Assembly: GCF_000426285.1 (NCBI RefSeq)
Contig: NZ_AUFB01000016.1
Location: 62,001-126,000 of the forward strand
Reading direction: 5' to 3'
DNA from: Rhizobium leucaenae USDA 9039
GTDB lineage: Bacteria; Pseudomonadota; Alphaproteobacteria; Rhizobiales; Rhizobiaceae
DNA: 64,000 bases
The notes beneath the pieces are model-generated. The model was given only the letters and a program-made list of their open reading frames with translations. It did not search any database and was not told where the DNA came from. Shown one piece after another: positions 56,421 through 64,000 of this stretch. Numbering within the stretch: position 1 is the first letter of the stretch; each line of letters opens with the position of its first letter. Made by a program: the position numbers and the translations under genes.

Positions 56421-56449
56421 TGTTTAGCGGAATCAGCGCAAAAAAGCAA
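56421..56449 (-). promoter_or_regulatory. Candidate promoter of the alpha operon (rpsM-rpsK-rpoA-rplQ)
   Basis: On the minus strand, TTGCTT (56444-56449) and TAAACA (56421-56426) are separated by exactly 17 bases, between the adk stop and the rpsM start. Each hexamer is only a partial match, but position and spacing fit. Confidence 0.35.
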
Positions 56450-56477
56450 CCGCTCCGACAAGTTTATTTTAAGCCAC

Positions 56478-57128
56478 CTAAAGCTTCGACAGGATGGCCT
56501 CGATGTCGGCCGTCACATGCTCGATATCGGCCATGCCGTCTACCGACTGAAGCTTGCCTTTGGCATAGTAATAGCCGATGAGCGGCGAGGTTTCCTTGTA
56601 GTAGACCTGCAGGCGCTCGACGACTGTCTCTCTGTTGTCGTCGGCACGGCGTTTGAAATGCGTGGAACCGCAACGGTCACACACACCCTCCACCTTCGGC
56701 TTGAGGTTTTCGTCATGATAACCGGCGCCGCAGTTGGCGCAGGTGTAACGACCGGAAATACGATCGGCGAGCACGGCGTCATCCACCTTGATCTCGATGA
56801 CGACGGAGAGGTTGATACCTTTCTCCTTCAGCATCGCTTCCGTCGCATCAGCTTGAACAAGCGTGCGCGGATAACCATCAAGAATGAAGCCCTTGGCGCA
56901 ATCCGGTTGATCGATACGCTCCGATACGATGGCATTGACGATTTCGTCTGAAACAAGCTTGCCAGCGTCCATAACGGCCTTGGCTCGCTTGCCTACTTCA
57001 GTCCCTGCCGCCACCGCAGCCCTCAGCATATCGCCCGTGGAAAGCTGCGGAATGCCGTACTTTTCCACGATACGCTGGGCCTGGGTCCCCTTACCTGCTC
57101 CCGGCGGCCCCAAAAGTATCAATCTCAT
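56478..57128 (-). CDS. adk: Adenylate kinase
   Basis: A 216-residue long-form adenylate kinase converting ATP and AMP to two ADP. The P-loop is [10 protein letters not shown] (7-16). The LID domain carries a four-cysteine zinc site (Cys130, 133, 150, 153: CANC and CDRC), as in the zinc-binding type and unlike E. coli Adk. Its start overlaps the secY stop by 4 bases. Confidence 0.97.
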   Translation of the reverse strand: MRLILLGPPGAGKGTQAQRIVEKYGIPQLSTGDMLRAAVAAGTEVGKRAKAVMDAGKLVSDEIVNAIVSERIDQPDCAKGFILDGYPRTLVQADATEAMLKEKGINLSVVIEIKVDDAVLADRISGRYTCANCGAGYHDENLKPKVEGVCDRCGSTHFKRRADDNRETVVERLQVYYKETSPLIGYYYAKGKLQSVDGMADIEHVTADIEAILSKL

Positions 57129-58465
57129 CGCCCCCTCTTTCCTCCACGCAGCTTCGATTTCTTGATCAGGCCTTCATATTGCTGTGCGATCAGGTGACCC
57201 TGAATCTGTGCCACCGTATCCAGCGTAACGCTAACCACGATCAGAAGCGAAGTGCCACCCAGCGACAGCGGAATACCGGTCTGGGACACGAGAATTTCGG
57301 GCAGAATGCAGACGAAGACAAGGTAGATCGCGCCGATCACCGTGATTCGGGTCAGCACATAATCGATATATTCGGCAGTGCGCTCACCCGGGCGGATGCC
57401 CGGAATGAAGCCGCCGTGCTTCTTCAGATTGTCGGCCGTATCCTTCGGATTGAAAACCAGCGCGGTGTAGAAGAAGGCGAAGAAGGCGATCAAGGCACCG
57501 TAGAGCACCATATAGATAGGCTGACCGTGACCAAGAGCCGCAACGATGGAAGTGACCCAGGTCGGCAGGGCCGTGTTGTTGCCGAGACCGGCGACGGTCG
57601 CGGGCAGCAGCAGCAGCGACGATGCGAAAATCGCCGGAATAACGCCCGATGTGTTGAGCTTCAGCGGCAGGTGCGAGGTATCGCCCTGGAACATGCGCGT
57701 GCCGACCTGGCGCTTCGGATACTGGATCAGCAGGCGGCGCTGAGCACGCTCCACGAAGACGATCAGTCCGATGACCAGGACTGCCACAACGAGCACGGCC
57801 AGAATGAGGCCGGTCGACAGAGCGCCCGTGCGGCCGAGCTCCAGCGTACCGCCAACTGCGGTCGGCAGGCCGGCTGCGATACCTGCGAAGATGATCAGCG
57901 AAATACCGTTGCCGATGCCGCGCGACGTAACCTGTTCACCAAGCCACATCAGGAACATCGTGCCGCCGAGCAGCGTAACGACCGTCGAAAGGCGGAAGAA
58001 CCAGCCTGGGTCGAGGACCACACCGTTCCCGTGCTCCAAGCCGATCGCAATGCCGTAGGCCTGCAAGGCGCCGAGCAGCACCGTGCCGTAGCGGGTGTAC
58101 TGGTTGATGATCTTGCGGCCCTGCTCGCCTTCCTTCTTCAGGTTCTCGAGCGCCGGTACGACCGAGGTCATGAGCTGCACGATGATCGAAGCGGAAATGT
58201 AGGGCATGATGCCGAGCGCAAAAATCGCCATGCGCTGCACGGCGCCGCCGGAAAACATGTTGAAAAGGCCGAGGATGCCGCCGGACTGATTATGAAAGGC
58301 TTGGGCATAGGCACCCGGATTGAGGCCCGGAATCGGAATGTGGGTACCCAGACGGTAGACGAGGAGAGCGCCGAGCGTGAACCACAGTCGCTTCTTGAGA
58401 TCCTCGGCTTTGGCAAAGGTCGAAAAATTGAGATTGGATGCCAATTGTTCCGCTGCAGAAGCCAT
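57125..58465 (-). CDS. secY: Preprotein translocase subunit SecY
   Basis: A 446-residue translocon channel with ten membrane helices. Family stretches include [15 protein letters not shown], the plug and [27 protein letters not shown], and [19 protein letters not shown] in the C4 loop region that contacts the ribosome. It is separated from rplO by a 224-base gap containing a terminator-like hairpin, and coupled to adk downstream. Confidence 0.98.
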   Translation of the reverse strand: MASAAEQLASNLNFSTFAKAEDLKKRLWFTLGALLVYRLGTHIPIPGLNPGAYAQAFHNQSGGILGLFNMFSGGAVQRMAIFALGIMPYISASIIVQLMTSVVPALENLKKEGEQGRKIINQYTRYGTVLLGALQAYGIAIGLEHGNGVVLDPGWFFRLSTVVTLLGGTMFLMWLGEQVTSRGIGNGISLIIFAGIAAGLPTAVGGTLELGRTGALSTGLILAVLVVAVLVIGLIVFVERAQRRLLIQYPKRQVGTRMFQGDTSHLPLKLNTSGVIPAIFASSLLLLPATVAGLGNNTALPTWVTSIVAALGHGQPIYMVLYGALIAFFAFFYTALVFNPKDTADNLKKHGGFIPGIRPGERTAEYIDYVLTRITVIGAIYLVFVCILPEILVSQTGIPLSLGGTSLLIVVSVTLDTVAQIQGHLIAQQYEGLIKKSKLRGGKRGR

Positions 58466-58646
58466 GCAAATCTCCGCATTACCAATTCCGGCATAATCGG
58501 CCGGGTCCGGAATCAGTCTTTAATTGTTTAAAAGCCGGGCTTTGGACGGATTGCACTGCAATCGGATGCCTCACCCTTGGTTCCCGTTATTCCCTGCAAA
58601 GACACTGGCGCATCGTTCAGGTTCGTGAGGCTCACATATGGGAGCA

Positions 58647-58679
58647 AAATCGCCCGGTGTGAAGCACCCCGGGCGATTT
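58647..58679 (-). terminator. Terminator-like hairpin between rplO and secY
   Basis: AAATCGCCCGG (58647-58657) and its exact complement (58669-58679) enclose 11 bases. It starts 10 bases after the rplO stop and ends in TTTTGC on the minus strand. It should attenuate or stop spc transcription before secY. Confidence 0.72.
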
Positions 58680-58689
58680 ATTGATAAGA

Positions 58690-59160
58690 TTATTCTGCGA
58701 CAGAAGCGAGCAGCTTGATGGAACCGCCAGCCTTTTCGATCTTTTCGACCGCCGGCTTGGAGGCGCCTGCAACTTCCAGCGAAAGCTTCGCCTTCAGTTC
58801 GCCGTCCGAGAGAACGCGAACGCCGTCCTTGACGCGGCGAATCACGCCTGCAGCCTTCAGAGCTGCAGCATCGACGGTTGCCTTGGGATCGAGCTTGCCG
58901 GCATCGACGGCAGCCTGGATGCGAGCCAGCGACACGACGACGTAGTCGGCAGCGAAGATGTTGGTGAAGCCGCGCTTCGGCAGACGACGGTAGATGGGCA
59001 TCTGACCGCCTTCGAAGCCGTTGATGGCAACGCCCGAACGGGACTTCTGACCCTTCACACCACGGCCGCCGGTCTTGCCGGAGCCGGAGCCGATGCCGCG
59101 GCCGAGGCGCTTGCGGCTGTGGGTCGAGCCTTCGTTATCCTTGATCTCATTCAGTTTCAT
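58690..59160 (-). CDS. rplO: 50S ribosomal protein L15
   Basis: A 156-residue L15 with the glycine-rich N-terminus [27 protein letters not shown] and [17 protein letters not shown]. The ATG at 59160 gives the conserved [12 protein letters not shown]. It lies 16 bases after rpmD. Confidence 0.98.
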   Translation of the reverse strand: MKLNEIKDNEGSTHSRKRLGRGIGSGSGKTGGRGVKGQKSRSGVAINGFEGGQMPIYRRLPKRGFTNIFAADYVVVSLARIQAAVDAGKLDPKATVDAAALKAAGVIRRVKDGVRVLSDGELKAKLSLEVAGASKPAVEKIEKAGGSIKLLASVAE

Positions 59161-59176
59161 AGCGAATACCTCCGGC

Positions 59177-59389
59177 TCACTTCTCGTCGACAACGCGAAC
59201 GAGATGCTGGACAGCACGGATCATGCCACGAACAGCCGGAGTGTCTTCCAGCGTGCGGCGACGGTGCATCTTGTTCAGTCCGAGACCGATCAGCGTCTTC
59301 TGCTGAACATCCGGACGGCGGATCGGGCTGCCAATCTGCTCGACCGTAACGGTCGCCTTGGCTTCAGCCTTCTTGGTCGTCTTGGCCAT
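59177..59389 (-). CDS. rpmD: 50S ribosomal protein L30
   Basis: A 70-residue L30 with [35 protein letters not shown]. It has a lysine and alanine-rich N-terminal extension of about ten residues relative to E. coli, common in rhizobia. Confidence 0.97.
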   Translation of the reverse strand: MAKTTKKAEAKATVTVEQIGSPIRRPDVQQKTLIGLGLNKMHRRRTLEDTPAVRGMIRAVQHLVRVVDEK

Positions 59390-59402
59390 AGGTCAAACTC
59401 CC

Positions 59403-59972
59403 TTATTCTTCGGAGGCGTTGCCCGAGGAGGTACGGCGAGCCTGCAGGGTGGCATACTTGATGCCGCGCTGAGCTGCGATGTCCTTCGGGTGAACCTGGT
59501 GCTTCAGGGCGTCGAACGTGGCGCGAACCATGTTGTAGGGGTTCGACGAACCGGTCGACTTGGCGACGACGTCATGAACGCCGAGCGTTTCGAAAACGGC
59601 GCGCATCGGACCGCCGGCGATGATACCGGTACCGACCTTGGCCGAGCGCAGCAGAACCTTGCCGGCGCCATGGCGGCCATGGACGTCGTGATGCAGCGTA
59701 CGGCCGTCGCGCAGCGGTACGAAGATCATGTCGCGCTTGGCGCTTTCGGTTGCCTTGCGGATCGCTTCCGGCACTTCACGTGCCTTGCCATGACCGAAGC
59801 CTACGCGGCCCTTCTGGTCACCGACGACGACGAGAGCGGCGAAACCGAAACGGCGACCACCCTTAACAACCTTGGCGACGCGGTTGATCGCGACCAGCTT
59901 GTCGACGAATTCGCTATCGCGCTCTTCACGGCTCTGGCGGTCTTCCCGCGGAGCCCTCTTTTCCTGTGCCAT
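59403..59972 (-). CDS. rpsE: 30S ribosomal protein S5
   Basis: A 189-residue S5. The double-stranded RNA-binding part is [28 protein letters not shown], and the C-terminal domain contains [26 protein letters not shown]. The ATG at 59972 is chosen; a frame to 60014 lacks a ribosome-binding site at its start. Confidence 0.98.
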   Translation of the reverse strand: MAQEKRAPREDRQSREERDSEFVDKLVAINRVAKVVKGGRRFGFAALVVVGDQKGRVGFGHGKAREVPEAIRKATESAKRDMIFVPLRDGRTLHHDVHGRHGAGKVLLRSAKVGTGIIAGGPMRAVFETLGVHDVVAKSTGSSNPYNMVRATFDALKHQVHPKDIAAQRGIKYATLQARRTSSGNASEE

Positions 59973-60100
59973 TGTCCTCTTCCTTTTTCTTTTCCGGGTG
60001 CAATCGGCAAACAAAACGAAGACCGCATCGACCTCCCGAAGGGGATCAGCGGTCCGGTGATATCCGGCCGGCGCTCGAAAGCCACCGGCCGGAAACTTGA

Positions 60101-60463
60101 TCAGAAGGTCAGGCCGCCTTCGCGGGCTGCATCGGCCAGAGCCTTGATGCGGCCGTGGTAGATGAAGGCGCCGCGGTCGAACACGACTTCCTTGACGCCG
60201 GCCTTGGAGGCGCGCTCGGCAACGAGCTTGCCAACGAGGGCAGCGGCTGCGGTGTCGGCACCGGTCTTCAGAGAACCGCGCAGATCCTTGTCGAGGGTGG
60301 AGGCAGACGCAAGCGTCTTGCCGGCCACATCATCGATGACCTGGGCGTAGATGTTCTTCGACGAGCGATGAACCGACAGGCGCGGACGGCCATTGGCCAC
60401 CGACTTGAGTTGACGGCGCACGCGGTTGGCACGACGTGCAAGTGCTTCTTTCCTGCTAGCCAT
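60101..60463 (-). CDS. rplR: 50S ribosomal protein L18
   Basis: A 120-residue L18, which binds 5S rRNA. Motifs are [59 protein letters not shown]. It sits 12 bases after rplF. Confidence 0.98.
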   Translation of the reverse strand: MASRKEALARRANRVRRQLKSVANGRPRLSVHRSSKNIYAQVIDDVAGKTLASASTLDKDLRGSLKTGADTAAAALVGKLVAERASKAGVKEVVFDRGAFIYHGRIKALADAAREGGLTF

Positions 60464-60475
60464 TTCGCGTGATCC

Positions 60476-61009
60476 TTACTTCTTCTTGCCTTCTTTGCGG
60501 ACAATCCGCTCGCCGGCATACTTGACGCCCTTGCCCTTGTAGGGCTCGGGACCGCGGTATTCGCGGATTTCAGCGGCAACCTGACCGACCTGCTGCTTGT
60601 TGATGCCGGTGACGACGATTTCCGTCGGCTTCGGCACAGCGATCGTGATGCCCTGCGGCGGCTCGTAAATCACGTCGTGGCTAAAGCCGAGCGCAAGCTG
60701 CAGGTTCTTGCCCTGCATGGCGGCACGGTAGCCGACGCCGTTGATTTCGAGCTTGCGCTCGTAGCCGTCCTTGACACCCTTCAGGATGTTCTCGATCATC
60801 GTGCGGGACATGCCCCACTTTGCACGAGCGTCCTTGGAGTCGCTGAGCGGCGTTACGACAATTGCATTATCTTCCAGCTTGAGACCGATTTCGTCGTTAG
60901 CGACGAAAACCAGCTCGCCCTTGGGGCCCTTAGCAGTCACCTTCTGGCCATCAATCGAGGCCGTGATTCCTGCAGGCACCTGAACGGGCTTTTTACCGAT
61001 ACGAGACAT
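60476..61009 (-). CDS. rplF: 50S ribosomal protein L6
   Basis: A 177-residue L6 with its two repeated domains; [22 protein letters not shown] opens the first, and the C-terminal [25 protein letters not shown] is canonical. Confidence 0.98.
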   Translation of the reverse strand: MSRIGKKPVQVPAGITASIDGQKVTAKGPKGELVFVANDEIGLKLEDNAIVVTPLSDSKDARAKWGMSRTMIENILKGVKDGYERKLEINGVGYRAAMQGKNLQLALGFSHDVIYEPPQGITIAVPKPTEIVVTGINKQQVGQVAAEIREYRGPEPYKGKGVKYAGERIVRKEGKKK

Positions 61010-61050
61010 TTTTCAAACCTGTCTGTTTCGAAGGAGATCCCTGTTCGGCC

Positions 61051-61449
61051 TTAGAAGACCGAGCAGAGAACCTCGCCACCAACATTCTGTTCACGAGCCT
61101 GGTGATCGGCCATCACACCCTTCGGAGTCGAAAGGATGATGATGCCGAGACCGTTCGCGACCTGCGGAATGGACTTGACCGAGACATAAACTCGGCGGCC
61201 CGGCTTGGACACACGGCCGATCTCACGGATCACCGATGCGCCTTCGTAGTACTTGAGTTCGATATTGATCTCAGACTTGCCGTTGCCGAAATCGACGACG
61301 GAGTAGCCACGGATGTAGCCTTCAGCCTGCAGGACATCGAGAACACGTGCACGGAGCTTGGACGAAGGCGTCGAAACCGACGACTTGCGGCGCGAAGCAC
61401 CGTTGCGGATACGGGTGAGCATATCGCCCAAAGGATCAGTCATAGTCAT
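61051..61449 (-). CDS. rpsH: 30S ribosomal protein S8
   Basis: A 132-residue S8, with [36 protein letters not shown] and the end [31 protein letters not shown]. In E. coli S8 represses the spc operon; that may hold here. A second ATG is two codons inside, at 61443. Confidence 0.98.
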   Translation of the reverse strand: MTMTDPLGDMLTRIRNGASRRKSSVSTPSSKLRARVLDVLQAEGYIRGYSVVDFGNGKSEINIELKYYEGASVIREIGRVSKPGRRVYVSVKSIPQVANGLGIIILSTPKGVMADHQAREQNVGGEVLCSVF

Positions 61450-61461
61450 CTAATCTGCTCC

Positions 61462-61767
61462 TTACCAGCTCGACTTGACGATGCCCGGCACCTTGCCGAG
61501 ATTGCCGAGTTCACGCAGCGCGATACGCGACATGCGCAGTTTGCGGTAATAGGCACGAGGGCGGCCCGACACTTCGCAACGGTTGCGAATACGGGTCTTC
61601 GATCCATCGCGCGGGAGCGATGCCAGCTTCAGAGTGGCCTTGAACCGGTCTTCGATCGGAAGAGACTGGTTCATGATGATTGCCTTCAGGGCAGCCCGCT
61701 TCGCAGACTGGTTGGCAACCGTATTGCGGCGGCGCTTGTTCTTTTCGACTGCGCTTGTCTTCGCCAT
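61462..61767 (-). CDS. rpsN: 30S ribosomal protein S14
   Basis: A 101-residue S14 of the long, zinc-free class: the region [28 protein letters not shown] lacks the two CxxC pairs of the short zinc form. It lies between rplE and rpsH, as expected for spc. Confidence 0.98.
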   Translation of the reverse strand: MAKTSAVEKNKRRRNTVANQSAKRAALKAIIMNQSLPIEDRFKATLKLASLPRDGSKTRIRNRCEVSGRPRAYYRKLRMSRIALRELGNLGKVPGIVKSSW

Positions 61768-61800
61768 ATCAGGGTTCCTTTTCTACGCTCGTCGTTACGG

Positions 61801-62358
61801 TTATTGACGGAACGGGAAGTTGAACTCTTTCAGAAGAGCCCGAGCTTCGTCGTCGGTCGTCGCCGTCGTGCAAACGATGATGTCCATGCCCCACATCTGA
61901 TCAACCTTGTCATAGTTGATCTCAGGGAACACAATGTGCTCCTTGATGCCCATGGCGAAGTTGCCACGACCGTCAAAGCTTTTCGGGTTCAGGCCGCGGA
62001 AGTCGCGAACGCGCGGGAGCGCGATGTTGACCAGACGATCCAGGAACTCATACATGCGGGCGCCGCGCAGCGTCACCTTGGCGCCGATCGGCATGTTTTC
62101 GCGGACCTTGAAGCCAGCGATGGAATTGCGCGCGCGGGTGATGACCGGCTTCTGGCCGGCGATCGCTGCGAGGTCGGCAGCAGCAACGGTCGGCTTCTTC
62201 GAATCAGCCGTTGCTTCGCCAACGCCCATGTTGATCACGATCTTATCCAGCTTCGGGATCTGCATCTCGTTGGCGTAGGAGAACTTCTCCTGCATCGCTG
62301 CGCGAATGCGGGCGACATATTCCTTCTTGAGCCGCGGCTCGTACTTTGCCTCAGCCAT
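61801..62358 (-). CDS. rplE: 50S ribosomal protein L5
   Basis: A 185-residue L5, a 5S rRNA-binding protein. Motifs are [38 protein letters not shown] and [22 protein letters not shown]. Its start overlaps the rplX stop by 8 bases. Confidence 0.98.
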   Translation of the reverse strand: MAEAKYEPRLKKEYVARIRAAMQEKFSYANEMQIPKLDKIVINMGVGEATADSKKPTVAAADLAAIAGQKPVITRARNSIAGFKVRENMPIGAKVTLRGARMYEFLDRLVNIALPRVRDFRGLNPKSFDGRGNFAMGIKEHIVFPEINYDKVDQMWGMDIIVCTTATTDDEARALLKEFNFPFRQ

Positions 62359-62659
62359 CGATCACTTCTCCCGAGGTCTTGGCCACACGGACCTTCTTGC
62401 CATCTACAACCTTGAAACCGACGCGGGTCGGCTTGCCGTCCTTGTCGACGATCGCAATGTTGGACAGGTGAAGCGGGGCTTCCTTGCTGATGATGCCGGC
62501 TTCCTGGGTCTGCGTCTGGCGCTGGTGGCGCTTGATGACGTTTACGCCACGGACGACCGCGCGGTCTTCCTTCGGCAGCACTTGAATGACTTCGCCGGTG
62601 CGGCCCTTGTCCTTGCCGGTCAATACGACGACCTTGTCGCCTTTACGGATCTTTTGCAT
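62351..62659 (-). CDS. rplX: 50S ribosomal protein L24
   Basis: A 102-residue L24 with the KOW motif [25 protein letters not shown] at the N-terminus. It initiates 50S assembly. It overlaps rplE by 8 bases, giving translational coupling. Confidence 0.98.
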   Translation of the reverse strand: MQKIRKGDKVVVLTGKDKGRTGEVIQVLPKEDRAVVRGVNVIKRHQRQTQTQEAGIISKEAPLHLSNIAIVDKDGKPTRVGFKVVDGKKVRVAKTSGEVIDG

Positions 62660-62670
62660 CGCTCCGCTCC

Positions 62671-63039
62671 TTACAGTACTTCTGGAGCCAGCGAGATGAT
62701 CTTCATGTGGTTCTTGGCGCGAAGTTCGCGCGGAACCGGTCCGAAGATACGGGTGCCGATCGGCTCTTTCTTGTTGTCGATGAGGACTGCTGCATTGGTA
62801 TCGAAGCGGATGACGCTGCCATCCGGACGACGGATATCCTTGGCGGTGCGAACGACAACCGCCTTCATCACGTCACCCTTCTTCACGCGGCCGCGCGGAA
62901 TGGCTTCCTTGATCGAAACGACGATGACGTCGCCGATCGAGGCATACTTGCGCTTCGAGCCGCCCAGCACCTTGATGCACATGACACGACGTGCGCCGGA
63001 ATTATCCGCCACGTCGAGGTTTGTTTGCATCTGAATCAT
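62671..63039 (-). CDS. rplN: 50S ribosomal protein L14
   Basis: A 122-residue L14: [27 protein letters not shown] and the end [23 protein letters not shown] are canonical. It is the first gene of the spc operon and is preceded by a 225-base gap with a terminator-like hairpin. Confidence 0.98.
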   Translation of the reverse strand: MIQMQTNLDVADNSGARRVMCIKVLGGSKRKYASIGDVIVVSIKEAIPRGRVKKGDVMKAVVVRTAKDIRRPDGSVIRFDTNAAVLIDNKKEPIGTRIFGPVPRELRAKNHMKIISLAPEVL

Positions 63040-63166
63040 GTCAGGTCGCCTTCTTGTTGTTACCGGAATGGTTGGGCCAAACGGCCCCCTACCCCGGCTT
63101 ATGGACTAGTGTCTTGTCTGATTTCTCCGGCATTCGAGACCACCTGGGTCACCTTCACCGGTCATC

Positions 63167-63200
63167 AATAAAGCAAAAGAACGCCCGTTCTCGAGCGTCC
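63167..63200 (-). terminator. Terminator-like hairpin at the S10/spc operon boundary
   Basis: On the minus strand GGACGCTC and GGGCGTTC pair (8 bp with two G-U pairs) around a 6-base loop, followed by TTTTGCTTTATT. It lies between rpsQ and rplN. Confidence 0.65.
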
Positions 63201-63264
63201 TGCTTCCAAGCTCGTGCTTCATACAGATATTTCGCCCAAGCGCAAGGGCCTGAGCGAAATTCTG

Positions 63265-63504
63265 TTACTTGGCCTGGGCGGAAACGACCGTCCAGGTCTT
63301 GTCCTTGGAGATCGGCGCGCATTCCTCGATGGAAACGACGTCGCCGACCTTGTACTGATTGTTTTCGTCGTGAGCCTTGTACTTCTTGGAACGACGAACG
63401 GTCTTCTGGAGCAGCGGGTGAGCGAAACGACGCTCCACGCGGACAACTACCGTCTTCTCGTTCTTGTCGCTGACCACGACGCCCTGCAGAATGCGCTTCG
63501 GCAT
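63265..63504 (-). CDS. rpsQ: 30S ribosomal protein S17
   Basis: A 79-residue S17, with [47 protein letters not shown]. Last gene of the S10 operon here. It is 12 bases after rpmC. Confidence 0.98.
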   Translation of the reverse strand: MPKRILQGVVVSDKNEKTVVVRVERRFAHPLLQKTVRRSKKYKAHDENNQYKVGDVVSIEECAPISKDKTWTVVSAQAK

Positions 63505-63516
63505 GTTATTCTTCCT

Positions 63517-63717
63517 TTAGGCCTTTGCTTCTGCCGCCTTCTGGCGGGCAATGGTTTTCACGCGAGCGATGTCCTTGCGAACTTCGTTGATGCGCGAGGA
63601 CTTTTCAAGCTGGCCGGTCGCCTTCTGAAAGCGCAGATTGAACTGCTCCTTCTTCAGCTTGGCAAGCTCGTCCTTGAGTTGGTCGGCGCTCAGGGCGCGA
63701 ACATCTGCGGCTTTCAT
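63517..63717 (-). CDS. rpmC: 50S ribosomal protein L29
   Basis: A 66-residue L29 of two helices: [30 protein letters not shown] and [13 protein letters not shown]. It sits at the nascent-chain exit next to the trigger-factor and SRP docking site. Confidence 0.98.
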   Translation of the reverse strand: MKAADVRALSADQLKDELAKLKKEQFNLRFQKATGQLEKSSRINEVRKDIARVKTIARQKAAEAKA

Positions 63718-63728
63718 GAGCTTCTTCC

Positions 63729-64000
63729 TTACTCTGCAATGCGCTGCACGAAGCGCGTCTTGACCGAGAGCTTGGCGGCGCCGAGGCGCAGAGCCTCACG
63801 AGCGATTTCTTCGCTCACACCATCGATCTCGAACATCATACGGCCGGGCTTGACCTTGCACGCCCAGTATTCGACAGAGCCTTTACCTTTACCCATGCGG
63901 ACTTCGGTCGGCTTTGCGGTTACCGGAACATCCGGGAACACGCGGATCCATACACGGCCGGCGCGCTTCATATAACGCGTGATCGCGCGGCGAGCCGCTT
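63729..64000 (-). CDS. rplP: 50S ribosomal protein L16, C-terminal part
   Basis: The frame is open to the right edge of the window, so the N-terminus is missing. Visible are about 90 residues: [23 protein letters not shown] type sequence, then [26 protein letters not shown]. The ATG at 63971 is internal, not the start. It is 11 bases from rpmC. Confidence 0.97.
   Translation of the reverse strand, partial: AARRAITRYMKRAGRVWIRVFPDVPVTAKPTEVRMGKGKGSVEYWACKVKPGRMMFEIDGVSEEIAREALRLGAAKLSVKTRFVQRIAE

Noticed and set aside
1-64000. CRISPR arrays, insertion sequences, prophage
   Set aside because: No regularly spaced repeats, transposase or integrase motifs, or phage structural genes were seen anywhere in the window.

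Overview
The window is a 64-kb stretch of a GC-rich alphaproteobacterial chromosome, most likely Rhizobium or a close Rhizobiaceae relative. Three things point there: the ribosomal-protein cluster order, an intergenic element at 10717-10819 that matches the mosaic elements I know from Rhizobium, and the closeness of the Ugp, NrdJ, IlvD and MsrPQ proteins to rhizobial types. No rRNA gene, CRISPR array, insertion sequence or phage block is visible.

Layout. 1-3851: sn-glycerol-3-phosphate uptake genes ugpB (cut by the window edge), ugpA and ugpE, with ugpC convergent. 3985-12171: metabolic and small regulatory genes (SDR, cysteine synthase, AlaX editing protein, 3-mercaptopyruvate sulfurtransferase, GNAT, DUF1203, alanine dehydrogenase with its divergent Lrp/AsnC regulator, a nuclease-family protein, a PilZ protein). 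12311-19294: periplasmic nucleotidase CpdB, a LysR/azoreductase pair, a TetR/SDR pair, a HlyU-family protein and threonine dehydratase. 19733-22263: tRNA-Leu(UAA) and three Tad-type (TadE/TadE/TadG) pilus genes. 22478-30425: WrbA, a CinA-like protein, a universal stress protein, xanthine phosphoribosyltransferase and the very large B12-dependent ribonucleotide reductase NrdJ. 30584-31909: an AT-rich SIR2-domain gene that looks foreign. 32309-35099: an acyltransferase and an ABC-F ATPase. 35103-39487: four tightly coupled genes for a MotA/MotB-like (ZorA/ZorB-like) membrane complex with a vWA-like protein and a coiled-coil membrane protein. 39664-53611: PanE-like reductase, DUF1883, RarA, DegP/Q-type protease, LprI-like protein, IlvD, MsrPQ, a MarR-controlled aaeXAB-type efflux operon, a TetR/DinB pair and a DUF2809 protein. 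53786-64000: the end of S10, then the spc and alpha ribosomal-protein operons on the minus strand, running off the right edge inside rplP.

How it works together. Most of the window is housekeeping. The ribosomal cluster still shows the classical operon joints: a terminator-like hairpin between rpsQ and rplN (S10/spc), another between rplO and secY, a promoter-like sequence ahead of rpsM (alpha), and a strong terminator after rplQ. Several divergent regulator/target pairs carry clear inverted repeats (ald-lrp, azoR-LysR, TetR-SDR, TetR-DinB, marR-aaeXAB, msrPQ).

The best candidates for something undescribed are the four-gene MotAB/ZorAB-like operon (35103-39487) and the lone SIR2-domain gene (30584-31909). 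The first has a conserved acidic residue in the MotB-like membrane helix and partners that no named system I know contains. The second starts 12 bases after a textbook terminator. Both functional ideas are inferences from domain architecture.
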